Shown: positions 1-4,968, counted from the stretch's first letter. The stretch: 9,526 bases of DNA from Nevskia sp043781855 (GCA_043781855.1 JAYWBB010000144.1:1-9526); one strand, 5' to 3'. Notes: generated from the sequence alone by a model not told the origin. Made by a program: numbers and translations.

Positions 1-396
1 AGTCGTGCTGCTGCAGCGGTTGTAAGGCTGAGTGCCGGCAACCCGCCAGCCGTAGCCTTGGGGGTAGACGCCGCTGACATAGGGCAAGTCGAGGTCCCAA
101 TTGCTCATCAGGCCAGCGTTGTCGTCCCGATCCGGATGTGCGGCGACCAGCGTCCTGCTGACGCGCACCGGCAGCGCGTTGTTGCCCGGCAGATCAACGT
201 CGGTGACCGAGAATGTGGTCTGGCCGTTGTAGAAATTGGTCGAGTCGCCGAACAGGTTGCTGCCGAGCGCACCGACCGTTTGCGCGGTCTTGATGCGCTT
301 GGCCCATTCCTGCGTGTCGGAGTTCGCCGTCTGGGCAAGAGCCGCAGCAGACGCAAGCACAAGCGGCAGCAGCATCAACTTCCCTATCGAACGCAT
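1..396 (-). CDS. RHS/YD-repeat-type exported protein, N-terminal fragment (cut by window edge)
   Basis: The reading frame is open from an ATG at 396 to the window edge, giving 132 residues. A GGGGGA Shine-Dalgarno-like stretch lies a few bases before this ATG; an in-frame ATG at 411 is the alternative. The protein starts with a signal peptide (MRSIGKLMLLPLVLASAAALAQ): a basic start, a hydrophobic core and an AxA-type cleavage site after about residue 21, so export across the inner membrane is expected. The mature start, including TAQTVGALGSNLFGD, FYNGQTTFSVTDVDLPGNN and ALPVRVSRTL, resembles from memory the N-termini of large RHS/YD-repeat proteins of Xanthomonadales and Nevskiales. The repeats themselves would lie beyond the window, so the family call rests on this leader region alone. 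Whether the full protein is a polymorphic toxin, a wall-associated protein or a degenerate copy cannot be judged. The small possible gene at 462-632 lies 65 nt upstream on the same strand. Confidence 0.7.
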   Translation of the reverse strand, partial: MRSIGKLMLLPLVLASAAALAQTANSDTQEWAKRIKTAQTVGALGSNLFGDSTNFYNGQTTFSVTDVDLPGNNALPVRVSRTLVAAHPDRDDNAGLMSNWDLDLPYVSGVYPQGYGWRVAGTQPYNRCSSTT

Positions 397-461
397 AAAT
401 CCCCCATTCATTTCAGGCCAACCGGGTTGAGACTCGCGCAGTATTTTTCCATCGCAGCCAA

Positions 462-632
462 TCAACAAACCGCAACAAGACGTGCCCGATGCTGGTCGTC
501 AAAATGCAGGTCGTCAACTGCGCTTACGCTGGACAGGTGACGCAGTTCACATTGCACCATCCCGGTTTCCGCTGCGGCAATGCCACTGGCCAGCTGACCG
601 ATGACAGTGAGCGCCTTTTCACAATGCTTCAT
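462..632 (-). CDS. Possible small protein, unknown function (56 aa)
   Basis: An ATG at 632, preceded by a purine-rich AGAGAGAGGGCGA stretch that can serve as a ribosome binding site, opens a 56-codon frame ending in TGA at 462-464. The product begins MKHCEKALTVIGQLASGIAAAETG and ends in a charged, histidine-containing tail (DDLHFDDQHRARLVAVC). It has three cysteines, including the last residue and one at position 4, and no clear signal peptide or membrane helix. I do not recognise it. It is co-directional with the RHS-type gene and ends 65 nt before that gene's start, so the two could share a transcript. The frame can be extended upstream to 677, but the ribosome binding site favours 632. The alternative is that it is only a chance open frame in the leader of the RHS gene. 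Confidence 0.35.
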   Translation of the reverse strand: MKHCEKALTVIGQLASGIAAAETGMVQCELRHLSSVSAVDDLHFDDQHRARLVAVC

Positions 633-875
633 TCGCCCTCTCTCTGTAGATTTTTTTCGGCCACTATTTGGCGGCACTGTGCGTCACCGTATGCGCGGTC
701 GAATTGCTCGGTAAGCCCCGGTCCGTCGGTTTCCAAGTCTCTACTAAATTAGTCACATTAATCCAATTTGGATTCGGTCGATATTGATCGGGCCGTCAGG
801 GTGCGCGAAGGACTGGCGGACAGCGTGAACCGCCTCTATACAGGCCGAACTGTGATCTACCTCACGCTATTAATA
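633..875. other. Non-coding stretch between the small gene and the IS element
   Basis: No convincing gene is seen on either strand. The part from about 735 to 775 is AT-richer than its surroundings and contains two short palindromes, annotated separately. A plus-strand open frame starting with TTG at 768 runs into the insertion sequence. It is short and lacks a ribosome binding site, and the frame does not resume after the element, so I do not call it a disrupted gene. Confidence 0.5.
743..774. promoter_or_regulatory. Two adjacent short palindromes, possible operator
   Basis: ACTAA-A-TTAGT lies at 743-753 and AATCCAA-T-TTGGATT at 760-774. Both are perfect inverted repeats around a single central base, with arms of 5 and 7 bp and centres 19 nt apart. 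They lie about 110-140 nt upstream of the small minus-strand gene starting at 632 and about 100 nt before the insertion sequence. Symmetry and AT-rich setting fit a dimeric repressor site, but no promoter boxes could be placed with confidence next to them, so a regulatory role is inference only. Confidence 0.25.
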
Positions 876-895
876 CGGCATTTAGACATTGAACT
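876..895 (+). repeat. Left terminal inverted repeat of the IS630 element
   Basis: The sequence begins CGGCATTTAGAC and matches the reverse complement of 1957-1976 with a single mismatch, at position 13 (T versus A). It is flanked on the outside by the dinucleotide TA. Confidence 0.88.
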
Positions 896-922
896 ATTCA
901 CGAGTTGTCTTGTCGTAGGTCC

Positions 923-1957
923 ATGGACAAGATCGACTCAAGAACATTGCCGGTAGCAGCGTTGAACGAACGGCGACGGCGCGCAGTGAAGCTGCGCCTG
1001 GACGGAGTTCCGCTGAAAGACGTTGCGGTTCAGTGCGAGCTGTCGCGAACGACGGTGATCGCGGCGGTTCGTGCGTTCGAGTCAGGAGGCTGGAAGGCCG
1101 TTGAAGTGGTCCGCCTTGGCCGTCGTGAAGGGACCTGTCGTGTCCTGACCGCGGATCAGGAACGGGAAGTCCAGCGGCTGATCCAGGATCGGATGCCGGA
1201 TCAACTGAAGAGGGTCTATGCGCTGTGGACGCGTATCGCGGTGGCGGAGCTGATTCAGGACCGGTATGGGATCACCCTCGCGGTTCGAACCGTCGGGCTG
1301 TACCTGTCGCGCTGGGGTTTCACACCTCAGAAGCCGTTGAAGAAGGCCTACGAGCAGAGCCCGGCTGCGGTGAAGCAGTGGCTTGAGCAGGACTATCCAG
1401 CGATTGCCCGCCGCGCCAAGGCCGAGGGTGCGGAAATTCACTGGGGCGACGAGAGTGGCCTGCGCAGCGATGACGTCCGAGGCCGCAGCGATGCCCCGCA
1501 AGGTCAGACGCCGGTGATCCGGGTCCCCAACCGCCGCCACAGCCTGTCGATCATCTCCAGCGTCACCAACAAGGGGCAGATGCGCTGGAAGGTCTTTGAC
1601 GGCGCGCTGAACGCCGACATCCTCATCGACTTTCTGACCCGGCTGATCAAAAACGCGGACCAGAAGATCTACCTGATCCTCGACAACCTCCGGGTTCACC
1701 ACGCCAAGCCAGTCAAAGCCTGGCTGGCCCGGCATGCCGATGCCATCGAAGTCTTCTACCTGCCGAGCTACAGCCCCGAACTCAATCCCGACGAAATGGC
1801 CAACGCCGACCTCAAGCAGGCCGTCACCAAGCTCGCACCGGCTCGCACCAAGCTGCAACTCGTCAAAGCCACTTCCCACCACCTCCGAAGTGTCCAGCGA
1901 CAACCCGACCGGATCAAAAGCTACTTCCAGCATCTGCTGGTCAGGTATGCCGCTTGA
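923..1957 (+). CDS. IS630-family transposase (DDE type)
   Basis: The 344-residue product catalyses excision and integration of the surrounding element. The N-terminal region (about residues 13-57) is a helix-turn-helix DNA-binding domain (AALNERRRRAVKLRLDG, then a CELSRTTV recognition-helix segment), followed by a second winged-helix-like part (about 74-135, ending LYLSRWGFTPQKPLKKA). The catalytic DDE domain follows, with candidate metal-binding residues D176 in HWGDESG, D254 in LILDN and E291 in the SPELNPDE segment; the second and third acidic residues are 36 residues apart, close to the spacing usual for the family. Length is typical, and no frameshift or premature stop is present. The ATG at 923, with AGG a few bases upstream, is preferred over an in-frame TTG at 905. 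The gene lies wholly between the element's inverted repeats and probably relies on a weak internal or an adjacent promoter. Confidence 0.93.
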   Translation: MDKIDSRTLPVAALNERRRRAVKLRLDGVPLKDVAVQCELSRTTVIAAVRAFESGGWKAVEVVRLGRREGTCRVLTADQEREVQRLIQDRMPDQLKRVYALWTRIAVAELIQDRYGITLAVRTVGLYLSRWGFTPQKPLKKAYEQSPAAVKQWLEQDYPAIARRAKAEGAEIHWGDESGLRSDDVRGRSDAPQGQTPVIRVPNRRHSLSIISSVTNKGQMRWKVFDGALNADILIDFLTRLIKNADQKIYLILDNLRVHHAKPVKAWLARHADAIEVFYLPSYSPELNPDEMANADLKQAVTKLAPARTKLQLVKATSHHLRSVQRQPDRIKSYFQHLLVRYAA

Positions 1958-1976
1958 GTTCATTGTCTAAATGCCG
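1957..1976 (-). repeat. Right terminal inverted repeat of the IS630 element
   Basis: Read on the minus strand it begins CGGCATTTAGAC and pairs with the left repeat at 19 of 20 positions. The last base of the transposase TGA stop (1957) is the innermost base of this repeat. The outside flank reads ACTCAATAAC, with no TA directly at the junction. Confidence 0.88.
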
Positions 1977-2099
1977 ACTCAATAACTCCCCACTTTCAAG
2001 CGCGAAACCACGATCGAGGCATGGACAGACCGATCGCTTTCATAATAGTTTTCGCACGTCCATCCCGGACATTGGAGTTCACGATAAAAGGAGTTGACC
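1977..2099. other. Leader between IS element and conserved hypothetical gene
   Basis: This 123-nt stretch holds the upstream region of the gene at 2100. A TGGACA box (2022-2027) resembles a -35 element and CATAAT (2041-2046) resembles a -10 element, but only 13 nt separate them, too short for a normal sigma-70 promoter. The promoter is therefore unresolved. A strong ribosome binding site, AAAGGAG at 2087-2093, lies 6 nt before the ATG. Confidence 0.4.
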
Positions 2100-2564
2100 A
2101 TGCAGCAGAATCTTATTTCCCTGTCTCTTTCCGATGCCGAGCTTGGCGAGATTGATGGTGCGCTCGATACCTTGGAGCGGGTGTTGTCGGGCATGAAGGC
2201 GCTGGATGCGCGGACGCGGCAGTCGGCGACGAAGATGGGTGGCAAGTCGGAGGCGTTCGTGCGGCAGACGTTGAATGTACTGTCCCAGAACCGGCAGTTG
2301 ATTCCGCCGGCTCTCGATCTGGAAGAGGCACTGCGCGATCTGGGGACGATCGACGCCACTCGGCCGCGGTTTGCGCGCTTGCAGAAGCTGGCGGAGAAGT
2401 CGGTCGATACCACTCTGGCGCTCGGCAGTGACTCGATGACGGCGGCGCAGGCGGGGCACACGTTGCTCAAGCAGTTCGGCAAGAGCGAGGGTCTGGATGG
2501 TCTGCGCGAGGGAATCGGTGCGCGCTTTGCGCGGGGACCGAAGAAGAAGGTGCCGACGACTTGA
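2100..2564 (+). CDS. Conserved hypothetical protein, all-helical, about 150 aa
   Basis: The ATG at 2100 is chosen because a near-ideal ribosome binding site (AAAGGAG, 2087-2093) precedes it; a TTG at 2094 overlaps too closely with that site. The 154-residue product has no signal peptide, membrane segment or cysteine, so it is probably cytosolic. It looks helical throughout: SLSLSDAELGEIDGALDTLERVL at the start, a KMGGKSEAFVRQTLNVLSQN segment (46-65), the phrase LIPPALDLEEAL (67-78), and a basic C-terminus ARFARGPKKK (141-150). From memory this pattern (KMGxKxxxFVxxxL, then xxNxxLxPxxLD, ending in a GPKxK-type tail) matches a widespread family of uncharacterised bacterial proteins of about the same length, known to me only as hypothetical. 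The function is unknown. The gene stands alone, with its own terminator directly downstream, and is flanked by an IS element and a repeat array. Confidence 0.8.
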   Translation: MQQNLISLSLSDAELGEIDGALDTLERVLSGMKALDARTRQSATKMGGKSEAFVRQTLNVLSQNRQLIPPALDLEEALRDLGTIDATRPRFARLQKLAEKSVDTTLALGSDSMTAAQAGHTLLKQFGKSEGLDGLREGIGARFARGPKKKVPTT

Positions 2565-2586
2565 AGCCATTCACCAACTGACTCGC

Positions 2587-2626
2587 AACCGCCCACCCTG
2601 ACTTCGCGCAGGGCGGGTTCTTTTTT
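2587..2626 (+). terminator. Rho-independent terminator of the conserved hypothetical gene
   Basis: CCGCCC (2589-2594) can pair with GGGCGG (2611-2616), or CCCTG with CAGGG in an alternative register, followed directly by TTC and a run of six T. It starts 22 nt after the stop codon of the plus-strand gene and is correctly oriented for it. Confidence 0.75.
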
Positions 2627-2691
2627 GCCCGGCGGCCGGCGAGACGCGGCGCTGCGAACTGGGGGAATTCGATACTCAACGCAGCCGGTAT

Positions 2692-2705
2692 CTCGAATTT
2701 TCGAG
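2692..2705. repeat. Perfect inverted repeat at left border of the repeat array
   Basis: CTCGAA-TT-TTCGAG is a perfect 6-bp-arm palindrome just before the first full 106-nt unit. It shares the CTCG/CGAG core of the array words and lies roughly where the 21-nt rhythm predicts further sites, so it may belong to a decayed earlier unit (about 2605-2710). Confidence 0.5.
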
Positions 2706-2710
2706 GCGCT

Positions 2711-2816
2711 GAAGCTTTCGACTCGACGGTCCGAGTCGGCAACTCGGCGGTTCGAGTTCGGAACTCGGGGTCCCGGGCTTTTAACTCGGACCATGCACTT
2801 ATCAGGTGCAACCACC
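2711..2816. repeat. Array unit 1
   Basis: This unit begins GAAGCTTTCGACTCG. Its 21-nt rhythm is the most regular: four ACTC words exactly 21 nt apart. The skipped fifth position holds a different inverted repeat, TGCAC-TTATCAG-GTGCA, at 2794-2810. Confidence 0.75.
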
Positions 2817-2922
2817 GAGCTTTCAACTCGGCGATCGGAGTTCGACAACTCGGCACGCCGAGTTCGGAACTCGGAATGTCGAGCTTTTTACTCGGAGCCT
2901 GCACCAAAAAAGTTCACCAGCG
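2817..2922. repeat. Array unit 2
   Basis: This unit begins GAGCTTTCAACTCGG and carries the longest central palindrome, CCGAGTTC-G-GAACTCGG (2858-2874, arms 8 bp). Its skipped position contains a run of six A and the words GCACC and TTCACC. Confidence 0.75.
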
Positions 2923-3004
2923 GAGGTTTTAACTCGACGATCCGAGTTCAATAACTCGGCGGCCCGAGTTCCGAACTCGACGCGCCACGCTTTGAGCCTG
3001 AACC
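2923..3004. repeat. Array unit 3, shorter at its end
   Basis: This unit begins GAGGTTTTAACTCG. The central palindrome has C instead of G at its centre (2965-2979). The fourth ACTC word is absent; the unit fades into TTTGAGCCTGAACC shortly before the next terminator. Confidence 0.7.
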
Positions 3005-3013
3005 AACGTCTGA

Positions 3014-3050
3014 ATAAAAAAAGCCGGGGCATCGTCAATGCCCCGGCTGG
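3014..3050 (-). terminator. Strong rho-independent terminator of the acyl-CoA dehydrogenase gene
   Basis: A perfect 11-bp stem (AGCCGGGGCAT at 3022-3032 with ATGCCCCGGCT at 3038-3048) closes a CGTCA loop. On the minus strand it is followed by a run of seven T (3016-3022 read in reverse). It begins about 20 nt after the stop codon at 3069. On the plus strand the stem is followed by a short GGGTTTT, so weak bidirectional activity is possible. Confidence 0.92.
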
Positions 3051-3068
3051 GTTTTGCAGCGCCAGCGC

Positions 3069-4871
3069 TCAGAACAGCGCCGCGTCCATCGCCATCAGCG
3101 GCCCGGCACCGGCGCGAATGCTCTTCAAGTGTGCCGCGCTTTCAGCCGGCAGCAGCTTGGCAAAGTAGAAGCGCGCGGTGAGCACCTTGGCGTTGTAGAA
3201 GTCGGCCTCGCCCTGACCGGCTGCCAGCTTGGCCAGCGCAACCTTGGCCATGCGCGCCCAGACGTAGGCATAGACCAGATGCCCGACGAGGTGCATGTAG
3301 GGCACCGAGGCCGCACCCACTTCGTCCGCGTTCTTCATCGCTTTCTGGCCGATTTCCATCGTCACCTTCTGCACTTCCTGGCCGATTTCGGCGAGCGGCA
3401 CGGTGAACTCCTGCATCGCCGGGTCGTCCTTGTTCGCCTTGACGAAATCGCTGACCAGCTTGCCGACTTTCATCAGCTTCGCGCCCATGTCGCCGAGCAC
3501 CTTGCGGCCGAGCAGGTCCAGCGCCTGGATGCCGTTGGTGCCCTCGTAAATCATGTTGATGCGGGCATCGCGCACGTACTGCTCCATGCCCCATTCGCGG
3601 ATGTAGCCGTGGCCGCCGAGCACCTGCATGCCGAGCGTGGTGCTCATGTAGGCGTTCTCGGTGATGAAGCCCTTGACCACCGGCGTCAGCAGCGCCATGA
3701 GGTCGCCGGCATCCTTGCGCGCGGCTTCGTCGGGGTGATAGTGCTCGCGGTCGAGCATCAGGCCGGCCCAGTAGGTGAAGGCGCGCGCGGCCTCGGTGTA
3801 GGCCTTCTGGGTCAGCAGCATGCGGCGCACGTCGGGGTGGACGATGATCGGGTCGGCCGGCTTGTCCGGCGCCTTCGGGCCAGTCAGCGAGCGCATCTGC
3901 AGGCGGTCTTTCGCGTAGGCCAGCGAGTTCTGGTAGGCGACTTCCGCCAGCCCCAGCGACTGCATGCCGACGCCGAGGCGGGCGCCGTTCATCATCACGA
4001 ACATGGCGTTGAGGCCCTTGTTCGGCTCGCCGACCAGCCAGCCGGAAGCGGCGTTGAGATTGATCACGCAGGTAGCGTTGCCGTGAATGCCCATCTTGTG
4101 TTCGATCGAGCCGCACTTGACGCCGTTGCGCTTGCCGATCGTGCCGTCCGCATTGGGGATGAACTTCGGCACCACGAACAGGCTGATGCCCTTGGTGCCG
4201 GCGGGCGCGTCCGGCAGCCGCGCGAGCACGAGGTGGATGATATTCTCCGCAAGATCGTGTTCGCCGGCGGAGATGAAAATCTTCTGGCCGCTGATCGCGT
4301 ACGAACCATCGCCATTGTCTTCGGCCTTGGTGCGCAGCATGCCGAGATCGGTGCCGCAATGCGCTTCGGTCAGGCACATCGTGCCGGTCCAGTGGCCGGA
4401 GACGATCTTCGGCAGATAGCCTGCCTTCAGCTCCGGCGTGCCGTGCACGCGCAGCGCGGCGTAGGCACCATGGGTCAGGCCCGGGTACATCGTCCAGGAT
4501 TGATTCGCCGAGTTCAGCATTTCATAAAGCACGTTGTTGACCACTTCGGGCAGGCCCTGACCGCCGAACGCTGGATCGCAGGCCAGCGCCGGCCAACCGG
4601 CCTCGACATACTGCGCATAGGCTGCCTTGAAACCGGCGGGTGCCTTCACGTCACCTGTAGCCTTGTCGTGGTGGCAGCCTTCTTCGTCGCCCGACTGGTT
4701 CAGCGGAAAGATCACGCCTTGCGCGAACTTTGCGGCTTCCTCGGCAATCGAGTTGATCGTGTCGGCATCGAGTTCGGCGTGCTGCGGCAGCGTCTTGAGC
4801 TGCGTCTCGACATCCAGCAATTCGTGCAGGACGAACTGCATGTCGCGCAGCGGTGCGTGGTACTGACCCAT
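3069..4871 (-). CDS. Acyl-CoA dehydrogenase, 600-residue FadE/DmdC-like type
   Basis: This FAD enzyme introduces a trans-2 double bond into an acyl-CoA thioester, the first step of beta-oxidation or a related pathway, passing electrons to ETF. It begins with the N-terminal segment typical of this long subgroup (MGQYHAPLRDMQFVLHELLD, residues 1-20). It continues with the helical N-domain, the beta-domain with CLTEAHCGTDLG (166-177) and the C-domain with LGGHGYIREWGMEQYVRDAR (418-437). The likely catalytic base is E443 in IYEGTNGIQ (441-449). A further C-terminal extension (about 465-600) is normal for the subgroup, which includes DmdC-like methylmercaptopropionyl-CoA dehydrogenases and several Pseudomonas FadE proteins. 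The substrate cannot be read from the sequence: medium- or long-chain acyl-CoA is as likely as a special one. The start is fixed by GGAG seven bases before the ATG. The gene has its own terminator and a probable promoter in the gap behind tsaB, suggesting a single-gene unit. Confidence 0.95.
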   Translation of the reverse strand: MGQYHAPLRDMQFVLHELLDVETQLKTLPQHAELDADTINSIAEEAAKFAQGVIFPLNQSGDEEGCHHDKATGDVKAPAGFKAAYAQYVEAGWPALACDPAFGGQGLPEVVNNVLYEMLNSANQSWTMYPGLTHGAYAALRVHGTPELKAGYLPKIVSGHWTGTMCLTEAHCGTDLGMLRTKAEDNGDGSYAISGQKIFISAGEHDLAENIIHLVLARLPDAPAGTKGISLFVVPKFIPNADGTIGKRNGVKCGSIEHKMGIHGNATCVINLNAASGWLVGEPNKGLNAMFVMMNGARLGVGMQSLGLAEVAYQNSLAYAKDRLQMRSLTGPKAPDKPADPIIVHPDVRRMLLTQKAYTEAARAFTYWAGLMLDREHYHPDEAARKDAGDLMALLTPVVKGFITENAYMSTTLGMQVLGGHGYIREWGMEQYVRDARINMIYEGTNGIQALDLLGRKVLGDMGAKLMKVGKLVSDFVKANKDDPAMQEFTVPLAEIGQEVQKVTMEIGQKAMKNADEVGAASVPYMHLVGHLVYAYVWARMAKVALAKLAAGQGEADFYNAKVLTARFYFAKLLPAESAAHLKSIRAGAGPLMAMDAALF

Positions 4872-4904
4872 GGGTTTCTCCGATGAATAGGTGATCGTTG
4901 GTCC

Positions 4905-4918
4905 GCACCATACGGTGC
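4905..4918. promoter_or_regulatory. Palindrome in the leader of the acyl-CoA dehydrogenase gene
   Basis: GCACC-ATAC-GGTGC is a perfect 5-bp-arm inverted repeat. It lies 34-47 nt upstream of the ATG and shortly downstream of the predicted transcription start, a position suited to a repressor or to a small mRNA hairpin. No known fatty-acid regulator motif was recognised in it. Confidence 0.3.
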
Positions 4919-4939
4919 AGTACGGGAATGAAGGGGCGG

Positions 4940-4968
4940 ATTATCTCAGGCGTCGCCCGAAACGGCCA
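4940..4968 (-). promoter_or_regulatory. Probable sigma-70 promoter of the acyl-CoA dehydrogenase gene
   Basis: On the minus strand, GATAAT (4945-4940) matches the -10 box at five of six positions. It is preceded by TGA, giving an extended -10 (TGAGATAAT). A weak -35, TGGCCG (4968-4963), lies 17 nt upstream. Transcription would begin near 4933 and give a leader of about 60 nt. An extended -10 often compensates for a poor -35 box. Confidence 0.5.

Larger units (their letters stand above)
876..1976 (+). mobile_element. IS630-family insertion sequence, complete (1,101 bp)
   Basis: The element is bounded by 20-bp terminal inverted repeats (876-895 and 1957-1976) that match at 19 of 20 positions, and it contains one transposase gene filling nearly all of it. 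Length and organisation are normal for the IS630 family of the IS630/Tc1/mariner group, which moves by cut-and-paste and inserts at TA dinucleotides. A TA lies directly outside the left end (874-875), but the right end is followed by AC, so the expected TA duplication is not seen. The nearest TA on the right is at 1983-1984, six bases further out. The transposase stop codon ends on the first base of the right inverted repeat. The element looks intact and potentially active. I cannot name the specific IS. Confidence 0.9.
2711..3004. repeat. Nested repeat array: alternating AACTC/GAGTT words every 21-22 nt in units of 105-106 nt
   Basis: Plus-oriented ACTC words have centres at 2722, 2743, 2764, 2785, then 2827, 2849, 2870, 2891, then 2933, 2955, 2976. 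Inverted GAGTT-like words have centres at 2735, 2756, 2777, then 2840, 2862, 2883, then 2946, 2968. Steps within a unit are 21 or 22 nt in both orientations, about two helical turns. After every fourth site one position is skipped (42 nt gaps), giving a 105-106 nt higher-order period, that is, five 21-nt steps. Each unit carries a perfect palindrome CGAGTTC-S-GAACTCG at 2753-2767, 2859-2873 and 2965-2979, exactly 106 nt apart. The array fills the gap between two terminators facing each other, so it is probably little transcribed. Open frames across it change frame between units and I do not regard them as genes. Function unknown. Confidence 0.88.

Noticed and set aside
768..875. Gene fragment interrupted by the insertion sequence
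   Set aside because: The open frame starts with TTG without a ribosome binding site and no continuation is found on the other side of the element.
1082..1963. 293-codon minus-strand open frame inside the insertion sequence
   Set aside because: It is antisense to the intact IS630 transposase and has no features of an accessory IS gene.
2022..2046. Sigma-70 promoter TGGACA / CATAAT before the conserved hypothetical gene
   Set aside because: The 13-nt spacer is too short for a functional pair, so it is mentioned only as unresolved.
1979..2848. 289-codon minus-strand open frame covering the conserved hypothetical gene and part of the array
   Set aside because: It has no ribosome binding site, is antisense to a better-supported gene, and is low-complexity Ser/Arg-rich where it crosses the array.
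2625..2954. 109-codon plus-strand open frame over the array
   Set aside because: It starts within the terminator region, has no ribosome binding site, and its apparent repeats are a by-product of the 21-nt DNA period.
2711..3004. CRISPR array
   Set aside because: Words are only 5-8 nt, alternate in orientation, and there are no long constant repeats with unique spacers; no cas gene is nearby.
3054..4886. 610-codon plus-strand open frame opposite the acyl-CoA dehydrogenase gene
   Set aside because: It is the mirror of a clearly recognised gene. High GC at third codon positions removes stops on the opposite strand; its translation is rich in His, Arg, Val and Leu without family motifs.
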